The notes beneath the pieces were generated by a model. The model did not search any database, was not told where the DNA came from, and saw only the letters and a list, made by a program, of their open reading frames with translations. Of a stretch of DNA of 64,000 bases, positions 34,389 through 45,969 are shown piece after piece. The stretch lies in the NCBI GenBank assembly GCA_039000515.1, contig JBCFYV010000012.1:128536652-128600651 (forward strand), given 5' to 3'. Origin of the DNA: Timema cristinae. Its lineage: Eukaryota > Arthropoda > Insecta > Phasmatodea > Timematidae. The first letter of the stretch is position 1. Each line of letters opens with the position of its first letter. Made by a program: the position numbers and the translations under genes.

Positions 34389-35640
34389 ATGATGACCGTG
34401 ACAGGACGTATAGATGTAGATAAAGAGTTGCTGTTGTTTAAGAAGAAGAGGGCCGCCATTAGAGCTTCTTTCACGAAGATTGTGAAGACTACAACAGATC
34501 TGTTTTCAGTTGATGTTGAGAAGGACTTAGTGGCCATTGAAACAAATCACCAGCTGTTGCAAGGAAAATCAACTGAACTTGCAAACCTAGATGAGCAAAT
34601 ATTGAATAGCCTGCTTGAAAGTGATGCATCGGAAAATGAATTGAGTGCAGAAATAGCTAGTGCGGATTAATACAAAGCTAATTGGGCATCTATGTGTAAT
34701 CATTTTGGCAGATTTAAGGTGGTACATGATATCGATGTAGAGTCCGCAGCCGGTATTCAAACTGATTATAGAGATATACATTGTTTAAAAAGTACGTGCA
34801 ATTTCCCCAAGATCGAATTTAAGAAATATGGGGGTGACATAACAGAATGGTTGAGTTTTTTTTAAGCCAATTCGCTAAAATTGATGAAGATGAAGATTTA
34901 GATGCAGCCGACAAATTCCAGTATTTGATTCAGGTCAATTTAACTGGTTCAAGGGCTGTAGAAGTGGTCGAAAGTTTTCCTCAGACTCTAGAAATTTATC
35001 CTAAAGCTATACAAAGTTTGAGATCTCGTTTCGGACGCTATGATTGGTCGAAGTTTATGTGTGGGAACTATGGAAGCTGACTCTTCAGAGTTTGTTGGAT
35101 GGGATGCTGTTATCGACTATGTATGACCGTTTGGAAACTCAGATGAGAGCACTCGAGACTTTGGGAGTCCCTCACCTCTGATAAGTATGCGGCAATGTTA
35201 TACCCGATGGTTAAATCCTGCTTGACGGAAGATTTACTCCGTGCTTGGCAACGTAGTGGTGCTTCAGGTCAAGGTGAGGGGTGGTTGCAGAGCCTAATGG
35301 ACTTTCTCCGAAGGGAAGTCGAACAAGAAGAGCGCATCTGTCTTGCGGTAAAAGGTTTTAATATCAGTGGTGGAGAGGAAGTTGTAAAAGGTAAGAGGAG
35401 GAATATCCCCGGCCATGAAGAAACAAAGGTTTCTAGAGCAGCCGCATTAGTAGATACAAGAAATATACCTAGTTCAAACCCTCCCATGTGTATATTTTGT
35501 AGAGCATCACATTTTTTGTAGATTTTTTTAAAACCAGACAATTGACCAGAGATGAGAAGCTTAAACTTATTGGGCAGAGTCGCTGTTGTTTTGTTTGTCT
35601 GAAAGGTGGACACCTTGCAAAGAAATGTAGATTAAACTGT
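34389..35640 (+). pseudogene. BEL/Pao gag (DUF1759 region and zinc knuckle)
   Basis: Starts at ATG 34,389 with a basic coiled-coil-like N-terminus. A TAA at 34,668 interrupts the first frame, which continues in the same phase to a T8 run near 34,856. After a frameshift the frame has E-F-F-L-S-Q-F-A-K-I and K-F-Q-Y-L-I-Q, then R-F-G, the DUF1759 signature of Pao-type gag. More breaks follow near 35,080-35,190 and 35,519. A knuckle of form C-x2-C-x4-H-x4-C (C-F-V-C-L-K-G-G-H-L-A-K-K-C) lies at about 35,588-35,632. It would package the element RNA; this copy cannot make a whole protein. Confidence 0.8.
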
Positions 35641-35641
35641 T

Positions 35642-36436
35642 TTGATCTGTGATGATAAACACAGTATTTTTCTTGGTCCCAAACTAGAAACTAGTGTTCT
35701 TAAGTCTGGGGATAAGGACAATTTGAAGAAAGACTTAACTGAAAGTACAAGGATTCCTGTGGAGAATACATTATCAAATAATTCTTGCTCTGAAATAATT
35801 CTTCAAACCCTTACTGTACGGTTGAAGGGGAAAAGGAGTAATCCAATTGTTCGAGTACTGGTAGACACGGGATCCCAGAGATAATAAATTCTGAAGGAAG
35901 TGATGGGACGAATGGGATATACATCAATAGGGGAAGAACGTATTCAGGATGCTTTATTTGAAGGAAACCAGTCAGGGGAAGTTTCACACAAGCGTTTTCA
36001 AATCCAGTTGGTAAACATCAAAAACCGTTATGTATGCGACTTTGAAGTTCTTGATTATGACAAAATATGTTGTTCTGTGTCTTCCGCAAGAAAAGATTTG
36101 TGTCAGAGAGAACTACATCTGTTGTGCATAGAAATAAATGATGAGGTCGAACCGATAGAAGTTTTGATAGGGGCTGATTTTGAGAGAAAAATACTTACAG
36201 GTGAAAGAGTCGTTCTTAAATGTGGTTTGGTAGCTGTGAACACCTATTTAGGATGGACGCTACAGGACAGGGTTCCATGTAATAAGTCACGTTCTCCTTC
36301 CATGACCATAACTTCTTTGTTTGCTGAAGATATGCCCATTTTCACACTTTGGGATCTCGATGTTCGGGGAATGGAGTACCCAGAGAAGCGAAGGACAACT
36401 GGAAGAGAATTAGCACTATTAGAACATTTTAAATAA
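35642..36436 (+). pseudogene. BEL/Pao aspartic protease region
   Basis: The frame 35,642-35,884 ends just after V-R-V-L-V-D-T-G-S-Q-R, which holds the D-T-G-S catalytic motif of retroviral-type proteases. A TAA at 35,882 breaks it; the following frame (35,900-36,436) carries I-E-V-L-I-G-A-D-F and W-T-L-Q, typical of the protease/RT linker in BEL elements. Confidence 0.8.
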
Positions 36437-37208
36437 ACTCTCAAATGGGATGTGGATGGTCGTTACATGGTTGAACTTCCATGGGTGGATGGACAACCCC
36501 CTCTCCCTTCAAATTTAACAATAGCTCAGAAGCGTCTGGAAACAACGGTCCGGAAATTGAAATCTCTTGAAATAGAAAGAGCCTACACAGAAGTGTTTGA
36601 ATAGTGGAAGCGAGAGGGAATCATAGAAGAAGTGGTTAATGCTAAGTGTAATTAGGGTCATTATCTTACCCACCGACCAGTGATCAAGGAACAGGGTGCC
36701 ATGAAGATTCTTCCCGTGTTTGATGCCTCAGCAAAGATCAATTCCTATCCTTCACTGAATGATTTCTTAGAGGATGGGCCAAACTTGATTGAATGTATTC
36801 CATCTCTTCTGCTTCGCTTAAGAGTGGGAGCTATTGGTGTTATTGCTGATATAAAGAAAGCTTTCTTGCAGATTGGACTTTGTGAACGAGATCGATATAT
36901 CGTACGGTTCTTGTGGGAATCATCGAATGGAGAAAGCTTAGTCCTAAGATATGCACGTGTGGTTTTCAGCGTTTCATCCAGTCCTTTTCTGTTAGGAGCT
37001 ATCATTGAACACCATCTAGACTGGGTCTTGAGAACTTGTGAAAAGAACTGTTTTGGAACTAGCATGTATTCCCAGTAAACGATTACAAAATTGCAGAAGG
37101 TTTTTTATGTAGACAATTGTGTCTCGAGTATAGATGAGGGTAGCGAGCTACATTAGTTTATGACAGAATTAACTGATTTGTTGCTTGAAGCAAAATTTGA
37201 GATGAGAG
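36437..37208 (+). pseudogene. BEL/Pao reverse transcriptase, N-terminal part
   Basis: Includes P-V-F-D-A-S-A-K, S-L-N-D-F-L-E-D-G-P-N-L, then A-D-I-K-K-A-F-L-Q-I (first catalytic Asp) and V-R-F-L-W. After a break near 37,076 comes F-Y-V-D-N-C-V near 37,105, where most RTs have Y-V-D-D; an Asn here may be natural in some BEL relatives. Internal stops lie at 36,434, 36,602 and 36,652. The frame is cut at 37,208 by the LTR-like insertion. Confidence 0.85.
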
Positions 37209-38449
37209 TGTAACACCGCCCTTATTCCCCAACGAATAAAGGCTGGTGCACAACAAAACAAAGAATAAAAAAAAGAAAAATAATAATTGCAGAGGAGCCG
37301 ATAGGATAATCAAAAAAATAAATAGGCCGTACTAAGGTCTATTCATTTTCTGTTTCCCTGAACTCACTCTTCAACTATGTTGTAATGTGGATATTTATAT
37401 ATACTATGGTTACCTGTGAAGGATATAATATATGAATATTTGATATAAATATTTAAGAAAATAACATTTTATTTATTGATATTGAATAAAGAGAGATTAA
37501 ATATTGAACAGTAATAAATATTGATATATATATATATATATGAATATTACAACAAAAACCATAGTTGCGGGCAATTTCAATAACCCTGAATTGGTTAACA
37601 ACCAATAAAATGGAATTTTATAAAAGATTACCCCTAACAAGTAGTAAAGAATATTACCAAAATCAGTAAGTTACTAATATTTCTTTCATGGCAATGTAAA
37701 ACTTTCACGCCAAACAGGCTATAAGTTACTAACATTTCAAAAACTGTCTCTTGTAAAAATTGGCAAATTTAATATCACGCGAACCCAGATGGGGCTTCAC
37801 GCCAAGAAAAACTAAACTTAAGATAAACATTCTTGACCATGACGTATCCAAAAAGATTAAAGTAATACGTGATATCCCTACGTAAATATTTTTAAGGTTG
37901 TAAAGGTTTTAAATTTAAACATTAATTTGCCAAACAGAATTTCAAAATACAACAGCCGAAAAAGAATTTTGTACCTTCTAAAAACATCCCGGACACCTAT
38001 GGGCATCCAAGGATAAGATCCTGACAAGAGTAGTTCGTCCATCTGGACTACATCATTATATACAGAAATATTCATGCTCAGAGAGGGGGAAATGGGGTAA
38101 ACAAAACAAAGGCACACACAAAACAACGAAGAGAGGAAGGGGATAATCAGACGACGGTAGAACACCGGAGTAGCTTGTAGATTATTCCAGATCAAGTTTT
38201 TAACACATCACCACCTTGCGCATGCGCGCCACAATTTTCCCAGAATGCTCCGAGATAATACACAGTTCAGTCTTACATGAATTTCACTCGCTTAGTTGGT
38301 CATTTAAATTCATTGTGGCATTTTATTTTTATGCGGGGAGTACATCAGTGAGGCGAAGCTGCTGAATGGGGCAATGGTGAATTTACTTGTTTTAATTCCA
38401 ATAGTGTCCAGTCTTGCTTTTATTTATTAACTGTTGTAGCTTTTTGGCA
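37209..38449. mobile_element. LTR-like insertion in BEL RT (probable solo LTR)
   Basis: About 1.24 kb without coding potential between RT and the RT thumb/RNase H part. It begins TGTAACACCGCC, like the better-defined solo LTR at 38,833, and may end TTTGGCA. The flanks AGAG (37,205-37,208) and ATAG (38,450-38,453) match in 3 of 4 bases. The right boundary is uncertain. Contains an A-rich run near 37,260-37,280 and a (TA)n run near 37,522. Confidence 0.45.
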
Positions 38450-38453
38450 ATAG

Positions 38454-38828
38454 TGAAGTGTCAGCTGTTTTAGGTCTGCATTGGAGGCGTGGAACTGATA
38501 TGTTGGCCATCAATTCAGCCTGTATTCCTTTAATTGATTTTCAGAGTGTGTTTAAGAGAAAAATGTTGTCTGTTGCTCATATATTGTATGACCAATTGGT
38601 TTCACAGCTCTTGTAAAATTGATCCCGAAACTGTTGATTCAAAAGATGTGGGCCTCTAAGTTGGGCTGGGATGAAGAAGTTCCTACCAAAGAAAAGGAAA
38701 GGTTTGTAAATTGGACTAAGGTACTTCAATGTCTGAAAAAAATTGAAATTCCCCATAAGAACGTGAAGCATAGTCTTCACACGTTCTGCGATGCCAGTCA
38801 AGATAAATATGGTGCTGTTGTGTATTTG
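38454..38828 (+). pseudogene. BEL/Pao RT thumb to RNase H, middle segment
   Basis: Resumes with V-L-G-L-H-W-R-R-G-T-D and K-R-K-M-L-S-V-A-H-I-L-Y-D, the BEL motif after the polymerase site. A frameshift near 38,608 leads to the frame with W-A-S-K-L-G-W-D-E-E and H-T-F-C-D-A-S-Q-D-K-Y-G-A-V-V-Y, the RNase H start with its catalytic Asp. It is cut at 38,832 by the solo LTR and continues in frame at 40,150 once that insertion and one AGAT are removed. Confidence 0.85.
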
Positions 38829-38832
38829 AGAT

Positions 38833-40145
38833 TGTAACCCCCCTTTTAGTTATATACCAAATAAAAGTCAGGTTGGTCACAAGAGAGTTTATTTATTTTC
38901 AATAATAACAATAACAATACTCGATGAGAAAAGAGTGGGACAAGCCCGGAGTTAGGCGTAGGCAAAATGAGGCCATTATAACTCATATACAAACAAAGAT
39001 ATGGGGCACGACCCCAAGCAATAAGATGGCCGCCGTAGGTACCCACAGCATAAACAAACATTTAAATTGACCTCCATACAAATTCGTAAAGTATAATGAT
39101 AAAGAATGAATATAGGAACAATAACCCGCATACTAACAATAAACATTAGACATAGACTATTCGCCATCGGCGACTCCCCAATAACTAATGAAAAAGAGAG
39201 AGTCCCCAAAAAAGGTTACCATCACAGCTATTCTAAAGCTCAAAAAATGAAACCAAGATTCATTATACAGATGCATCATTAAAATTGAATAACCTTGCAG
39301 TTAACAATACTAATACACTAAGAGCGTGGGTTCGCGACCCCAGGTTTAACCAACAAAGTTTGGATCAATGGAAATTCAATCCCCCAATAATGACAGTAAC
39401 ATTGATCGTTCAATATGATTTTACCCAACTACTCAAAAGGTACGGTATAACTAAACATCCCGCACAACAAACATGGCTTAGTAAATAGCCCAAAACAATC
39501 CGTGAAGCGGATGAGATACGTCAACCAGAATAATAATATCCCTAAATTCAAACTGCGCTGCCATGACCTCTACAAAAAGTCGCAGTTCCAATATATAATA
39601 AATAAAGTTAAATTGTAAATAAATATCGACCAAAACGTAATTTAGAATTTATCGTTACTCAAAACAGAATTTTGATACAAGTAAATTAAATCTAAAATTG
39701 ACACCAAGTGCCTCACCTATAGAATGCGGAGAAATGTGTGTCATGGCACTGGAGTCCTGCCATTATATACAACCAAGGTAGCGTCACGTGCTCTCAAAGC
39801 GCGGGAAGCAAGGTAGGAGAAAGGGTGGAGGGGAGTGCACTGTTCGGGAAGATTCTCAGGTGTTCAGGGCGAGATTTCAAATCTCGCGCCGCTCGACCGG
39901 CCGTTAACTTCAGAGCACTGTCACTAGGCGTGCACGGGTCCGCGCATGTAGATCGTCTTTTATTTATTCTTTCTTGGGGTGGGGCAGGCTGGAGGCGTGG
40001 CTTCGCTGACGGTTACTCGTCTCAGTTGAAAACAATCTGGGTGGCGAGACAATGTGTTTGTGTGTGTCCTCGTAGAACAGCCAAATGGAGGCAGAGTTGG
40101 TGAGTCCATGCAATCTTTTTCTTTCCATGTTGTGACTCGGTCACA
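38833..40145 (+). mobile_element. Solo LTR (1,313 bp) with AGAT target duplication
   Basis: Begins TGTAACCCCC and ends CGGTCACA, with AGAT directly before (38,829-38,832) and after (40,146-40,149). Removing it restores the RNase H reading frame of the BEL element. ATTATATACAACC near 39,763 is a TATA-box candidate; the strand is inferred from this. No internal coding region, so it is the product of LTR-LTR recombination. It is probably gypsy-type, judged only from the 4-bp duplication and TG...CA ends. Confidence 0.85.
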
Positions 40146-40851
40146 AGATCGGAGACTGAACTTTTCATTGAAGTTCAACTTGTTCAGGCTAAGGCCAGGG
40201 TAGCGCCTATCAAGAAGACCAATATACCACGTCTGGAGCTCTTATCCACTACTATTGGGGCTTGACTGTTTTCCTCCATAGTGGAACATTTAGATTTGAA
40301 TGTGTCGGAATTGTTTCTGGTGTGATTCAAGTACAGTTTTAGCGTGGATACAAAGAGAGGAGCAGTGGGCTAGTTTTGTACGTAATAGGGCTCAAGAGAT
40401 TAAACTATTGACTGCAGAAGAAGACTGGCGCCACATTCCAGGTCCACTTAACCCAGCAGATCTAGCCAGTCGAGGATGCTCTGCTAAGAAATTGATGCAG
40501 GTGAGATTGTGGGAGGGGCCTAAATGGCTAAAGCTACCTCCAGATCAATGGCCTATGGAAGTTGTTTCTGCTGAGGAAGAAGTTCTCTACCGGGAAAAAA
40601 GAAAGGGTGCGGTTACGACTGTACCAATTGTGAACACCGACGGTGAGTGGTATTACCGATTATTCTCTCAGTACCACAAAATTCACCGTCTTGTGGGATG
40701 GGTGCTAAGATTCATTTTAATTGCAGGAATAAATCGAAGACAAGGAGAGATCTTAGTGCCATCGAAGTGGATGAGACCGAAGTCCTTGTCATTAGATTTA
40801 TTTAGAAAAAATCCTTTTATGACTCTAAATATGAACCTATCATGTCACTGA
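40146..40851 (+). pseudogene. BEL/Pao RNase H, C-terminal part, and linker
   Basis: Starts with L-V-Q-A-K-A-R-V-A-P and I-P-R-L-E-L-L, followed by a stop at 40,262 and a frameshift. The frame 40,300-40,851 has F-W-C-D-S-S-T-V-L-A-W-I, then H-I-P-G-P-L-N-P-A-D-L-A-S-R-G and P-x-W-L-x-L-P-P-D-Q-W-P. These blocks are highly characteristic of BEL/Pao pol. Confidence 0.88.
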
Positions 40852-41730
40852 ATTTATTTATGGATGCCAAAGATATTCTACGTCTGAAAACACGAATATC
40901 CGAAAGGGAGTATGTGTCAGATTACAGATATCCAGCCTTATTGCCTTCTGATCATCCAGTGGTCACCAGATTGATTCATGAGACACATGTCAAGGCAAAC
41001 CATGTGGGAGTGCAGGGTCTTTTAAGCTTGCTTAGAGAAAGGTTCTGGATTGGTTCGCTCTCTTGTTATGAAATGCACTGTGCGCAAACGATTTTCAGGC
41101 ACACATTTTTATCGGTCTGTGCCACCATTACCTGAAGACAGAGTGCGTGACACCGTAGTGTTTGAAGTCACAGGAGTGAATATGGAGGCTCCACTTAACC
41201 TACGAAATGGATGAAAAGCCTTGACATGCCTTTATACATGTGCAGTGTATCGTGCTGTCCACCTGGGACTAGTATATGCATTGTCTTCGGATGCCTTCAT
41301 ACAGGCCCTGAGGAGATTCGCGGCTTGACGTGGAAGACCGTCTGTCATATACAGTGAAAACGGGACTATCTTTGTAAGTACAGCTAATGCTTTTACACAA
41401 TAGGAATGGGAGAAAATTAATGCTTTCAGCTCAGCACAATGAATGGTTTGACATTCAATCATCCTGCTGCTCCACGGTGGGGTGGTTGGTGGGAGCGCCT
41501 TATTGGTATAATGAAATGTTTTTGAGAGTACTTGGAAGAGCCCGGCTGACTGAGGAACTGACAACTGTGCTATATAACTGTGAGACTATAATGAATTCAT
41601 GACCTTTGACCTATGTATCAGATGATCCTGACAGCCTGACTCCATTGACACCGGCCTTATCCCTTCAGGACCTCAAAGAAGTAGTATTGCCTGATTGTGA
41701 CCAATTGGGGACAACTGATCTGAAGATTAC
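40842..41730 (+). pseudogene. BEL/Pao integrase
   Basis: Contains the zinc-binding region (L-I-H-E-T-H, then H-V-G-V-Q-G and a degraded C-x-x-R in place of C-x-x-C near 41,080). The catalytic core begins with T-G-V-N where T-G-V-D is expected. Y-S-E-N-G-T follows where S-D-N-G-T is expected. Next come W-G-G-W-W-E-R-L-I-G (split by frameshift), L-T-Y-V-S-D-D-P-D and L-T-P-L-T-P. The loss of both core acidic residues and several stops make it inactive. The 3' end merges into a minus-strand hAT fragment. Confidence 0.85.
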
Positions 41731-42470
41731 TAACCGTTCTAAGAAAGTTTCTTACCGGGGATATGTTACTCGCTTCACTCACTGCCAAATTCAAATTATG
41801 TGCTGCACAATGCACATTTAGGACCATTGGGTGTTTTATCGCATACAAGTGCTTGCACGCGATTCAATGTTCCACTCATTGATGAGGCTCCATCGTAGAC
41901 TTGCCCTCTCAGATATCCGATCTTTATACCAATTTTTTGGAGAGAATTTAGAGAAGGACACTGGCAAATTTCTTCCCTGTGATATCAGTATCTGGTTCAC
42001 ATTGGAGAAAATCTCTAATTTTATCAGCACTAAGACAAACACCAATACTGAAATGCTCGATTGTTGAAATGTCAGTGGTTTCATCAGCAAGTTCTGTAAA
42101 GCACTTGACGGGATTAACTATCGAATCAATATTCTTAAGAAACTCCATTACAAGCACTAATACCTTAATTCTGAGTTTTTGGTTATAAATTCTGTGCATT
42201 TCTCAACCCTTTCTCTAAATGGTTTGGAAATGTTATATCTGCCACTCGAGCTCGAAAGTTTCCATTGTTAGAGTGGTTCCTCCTCTGAAAGAGTAAGAGG
42301 TCCACTGCCCCTGTGTGCTGATAAAGTCAGTATGCTCAGAAAGTGCACGTTTAAAAACATCAATATAAAAAATATAACCAGTGTTCTTTAGATGATGCCA
42401 AAAGGAGCGTTAGTAGCCTTTGGCCTTTAAACAATGGCTGAGTGCTTCTTTTTGTTTTTCCATGTAAGAG
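41730..42470 (-). pseudogene. ZMYM1-like hAT transposase fragment
   Basis: Read on the minus strand from about 42,470: a start block M-E-K-Q-K-E-A-L, then a broken frame with I-Y-N-Q-K-L-R, A-D-E-T-T-D-I-S (the conserved D-E-T-T-D/S block near the first catalytic region), F-L-Q-C and finally H-C-A-A-H-N-L-N-L-A-V-S-E-A near 41,790. At least three frameshifts. It abuts the integrase end of the BEL element; the exact junction lies between about 41,715 and 41,775. Confidence 0.75.
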
Positions 42471-42827
42471 TTATGGTATTAACTAATTTATAGATAAGTT
42501 AGCACATTTCTTTATCTAGGTATTATATATCAATATTTTAGATCATAATTTATAATAAAATATTAATTTATTAGTGTTCATTTAGTGTATTTTCCTTCCT
42601 TCCGCTTTGACACATTTCCTTAATAAACTCAAGTATGTCTAAAAGCTCATTATTTTTATATTTCGGCTAGGTGAATGGGGGGAGGGGGTTAGAGCCCCCC
42701 CCCTGGTTACACCCCTTCAACTATCACAAATAAATAGAGCTAAAACTTACCATGACCATGATACATTAAAACAATAATGTATCATTTGTCGAATCAAAGG
42801 CAAAAGAAATGAGAAGAGTAAGTAATA
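42471..42827. other. AT-rich spacer with GC palindrome
   Basis: A G-rich/C-rich palindrome lies at about 42,674-42,705 (GGGGGGAGGGGGTTAGAGCC then CCCCCCC), resembling the ends seen near 61,285. No gene. Confidence 0.4.
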
Positions 42828-45800
42828 CAGAGTTCCTACGGTCTGGAAAGTCAGGGAAATGACAATTCATGTCACACTTAGAAAAAAACAATGAAAATAT
42901 TTTTCGTATTTACTGCGTCATAAGCCACTGCCCCAATGAAGAAAGCTGAGGGGCAGTTACCATGCTCAAACTTGCTGTAACACGTGTTTTGGTAGCATTT
43001 TATTTCAGAAGGTGAACGCAGAAATCTCCTGGCCTGCACATGACAATTCTTAGTGATCCATTTTTTTGGTTCTTGTTCAAGGTTTGGCATCGTTATCGCA
43101 GTGCATTAGGACTGATTCGGCTACACCAGCAATGTCTAACAAAAAAAACAGTTTTTAACCAGCTCTGGCTAAGGCCAGAGCATTTTCCTGAATTCTCATA
43201 CTGGATCAGTGGCGTTGAAAGAAATAAGTTGCGAACATTTTGTAAAGTGTGCAAAAAAAATTATAAACCTGAGTAATATGGGAAAGCAAGCATTAGCTTC
43301 CCATGCAAAAGAACCAACTCATATCAAAACTCTTGAAACTTTGACAAATCAACGCTCTCTGTTGACTTTTTTCTCAAAAAAGTCAAGTGATTCAGGTTCA
43401 TCGAGCTTCCCTGTTTCAACAGAATCTCTGGCACACAAAGACATTCTACCTAGTGGTAATTCGGCTGGTTAATCGAAAAGTTTTTCTGTTTCATCGGAAA
43501 TCGTAAAGCCGCAGAAGGAAGCTGTTGCCAAAAGTGAAATTAGTGTAGTGCTTCGAAGAAACCATAACACTTTTGTTATAAAAGATGATATAACTAAAGC
43601 GGAAGTAATTTGGGCTATGCAAGTTGTTTACAAAATAATGTCTTTCAATTCGTGCAATAATTTAAGTACAATTTTTCAGTTGATGTTTCCCGAGTGTTCC
43701 ATTGCCAATGCCTTTACCCTTGGTGGAGACAAGGCTGCATACTTCATTGTGCATGACTTGGCTCCAATCTTTCATAACAATTTACTAGACCGCCTAAAAT
43801 CATGTAACAACTTTGTAATTTGTTTTGATGAAGCGTTGAATAAAGTTATTCAAAGAGGACAAATGGACATTGTAATAAGATTCTGGGACAAGGAAAATCA
43901 TAAAGTCATCAGTGTGTTTTTCGATAGGAGCACCGCTGAAGAATTATTGAAGCATTTTCTGGATGGTATTTCTCCTCTTCCACTCTATAAGTTGATACAA
44001 GTGTTAATGGATGGCCCAAATGTCAATTTAAAGTTTATAACACTTCTTCAGGAACACAAAATCTGTCACAGACAATGAAGTATGTAGTTTGTTAAATCTG
44101 GGAACATGTGGGCTTCATGTTGTTCATGGTTCCTTGAGAACAGGAGTGGAGTCTGTTGATTGGGATATAAGTAGCTTATTGCGTCACATGTACTACCTGT
44201 TCACTGACTCTCCAGCTCGTCGAGCATTGTTTACCCAGTTGACAGGATGTGCATCTTTTCCAATGAAGTTCTGTGGTGTGCGGTGGTTAGAGATTGCAAA
44301 GTGCTTTCAAAGAGCATTAAAAATTTGGGACCATGTTGTTAAGTTTCTCAAAGAAGCAAAACTTCCTAAAACAAAACCTGTAGAGACACTGAAAAGAGCA
44401 GCCTGTGATCCATTCCTAAAGTGTAAACTAGCTTTCTTCAGGACAATTGCAGATGAATGTCAGCCTTTCCTGCAACGGTTCCAGACATCAAAACCAATGA
44501 CTCCTTATATTTTTGAAGCTGTAGAGAAACTTCTAAGATACCTTATGAATCGTTGCGTGAAACCTGATCTGATGAAGTGCACGGGTCCAAAGTTATTGTC
44601 TATCGACACATAAAAATCAGAAAATTTGATCCTTAGCAAAACTATTGATGTAGGATTTGCAACTGCAATCACAGTAATAGAAAGACAAAAACTAGAATTT
44701 ATACACGAGGGCCGCAGTATGTTAACCACCATGATTGCAAAACTACAAGAAAGAAGTCCCTTAAAACAGAAAGCTGTGAGAGGTTTGTCTTCATTGGATC
44801 TTTGTGTTATTCAACATTCATCTCAACTGGGCCAGAAGAGATTTTCTTTTCTTTTGGAGGAACTCAACCATGCCAACATCATAAATGATGTTCTGGCTGA
44901 AAATGTCAAGAAAGAATACTTGCATTTTTGCAACCTCAAAAAATCTCAGCTTCAAGAAATATTTCGTCCTTGTGATCAGTTTAGTGATGAAGTAGGGACT
45001 TGACACTATTTATGGTAGCTTTCTAATAGGAGATGCAAACTACAAACATATTTGGGAAGTAATAAAGATTTGCCTTGTCTTGTCGCATGGGAATGCAACT
45101 GTTGAAGGGGGTTTTTCAGTCAATAAATCTTTACTGGTTGAAAACATGCATGAAAAGACAGTCATTGCACAGCGTCACATTCATGATGAGATACAAGAGC
45201 AGGAGGGATTAAAAACAAACTTTAGCAAAAAGATGTTGGATTACGTGAGAGGTGCTCGGAAACGCTATCATGAATATTTGAGATGAAGAAGCAAGAAAGA
45301 AGTGAAGAAGGCAGAAAAGAGGAAATTAGATATACAAGTTAGAGATTTAGAAGGAAAAATAAAAAAATTAATGATGGCAACTGAAGAGAAACGAGAAGCA
45401 ATTGAATTGGAGTTACAAGAACTGAAGAAGAAACATGCTTCACTTTATTAAATATAGCATAGTATCTTATTGTATGACTTTTGATAATTTTAATAAAAAG
45501 AAAATTGACTTGAGACATGAATAATATGAAAGCAGACACAGTTCCTCCTGTTGTGAGCTATTCAGTTCAGGATATGTACAGTTTAGGTAACATAAGACTG
45601 TAATGATACCAAACTCTTTAGTATGTTCTTAGTAGACTGTTATTTAATACATATTTCTGCACATGATACCAAAGTGAATCAAGTTTGTTACAACTTTTTG
45701 ATAGGGTTAGACATATTTAATCATTTTTCCATCATTTTCCCTGAACTGATTGGCAAGACATCTGTTTTCTTAATCTTCCATGAGAGGTGAGGCAAGGTCG

Positions 45801-45969
45801 GCTGTAGGGGAGGGGGAGGCCGAAATAAATGTATTTAAATTAATATTTTCACATGTATAGTATCGTAAAGTTATAGTAGACATTTTATGAGAAATTGGTC
45901 AGGGAACTTGGAAAAATAGTCAGGGAAAAGTCAGGGAGAATTTTTTTTACAAATACTGTAGGAACCCTG
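42828..45969 (+). mobile_element. hAT transposon, full length but dead
   Basis: Left end CAGAGTTCCTACGGT (42,828 on) and right end (minus strand, from 45,969) CAGGGTTCCTACAGT are inverted repeats. GTCAGGGAAA motifs recur just inside both ends. The flanks share GTAATA but not a full 8-bp duplication. Contains one transposase gene in broken frames (43,132-45,451). Confidence 0.75.
43132..45451 (+). pseudogene. hAT-family transposase with C-terminal coiled coil
   Basis: Start ATG 43,132. The N-terminal finger has C-K-V-C-K-K followed by H-A-K-E-P-T-H-I-K (C-x2-C...H-x5-H). The central part (43,473-44,600) includes C-F-D-E-A-L-N-K, D-I-V-I-R-F and the family block L-M-D-G-P-N-V-N-L-K-F. The C-terminal dimerisation part has S-H-G-N-A-T-V-E-G-G-F-S-V-N-K at about 45,083. 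After a TGA at 45,284 a K/E-rich coiled coil of ~55 residues runs to TAA at 45,449. Damage: frameshifts near 43,150, 43,260, 44,058 and 45,000, and in-frame stops at 43,470, 44,611 and 45,284. The relative at 48,790-50,659 is a second, older copy of the same clade. Confidence 0.8.

Larger units (their letters stand above)
34080..41770 (+). mobile_element. Decayed BEL/Pao LTR retrotransposon
   Basis: Plus-strand remains of one element in canonical BEL order: gag with DUF1759-type region, CCHC knuckle, aspartic protease, reverse transcriptase, RNase H, zinc-binding HHCC-like region and integrase. There are stops and frameshifts throughout. LTR-like insertions at 37,209-38,449 and 38,833-40,145 break it, and on the right it runs into a minus-strand hAT fragment before any 3' LTR. 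GGGTGGACGATAAGTGAC near 34,367, just before the gag ATG, is a possible primer-binding site, so a 5' LTR may occupy about 34,080-34,360; I cannot confirm its ends. Confidence 0.88.
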
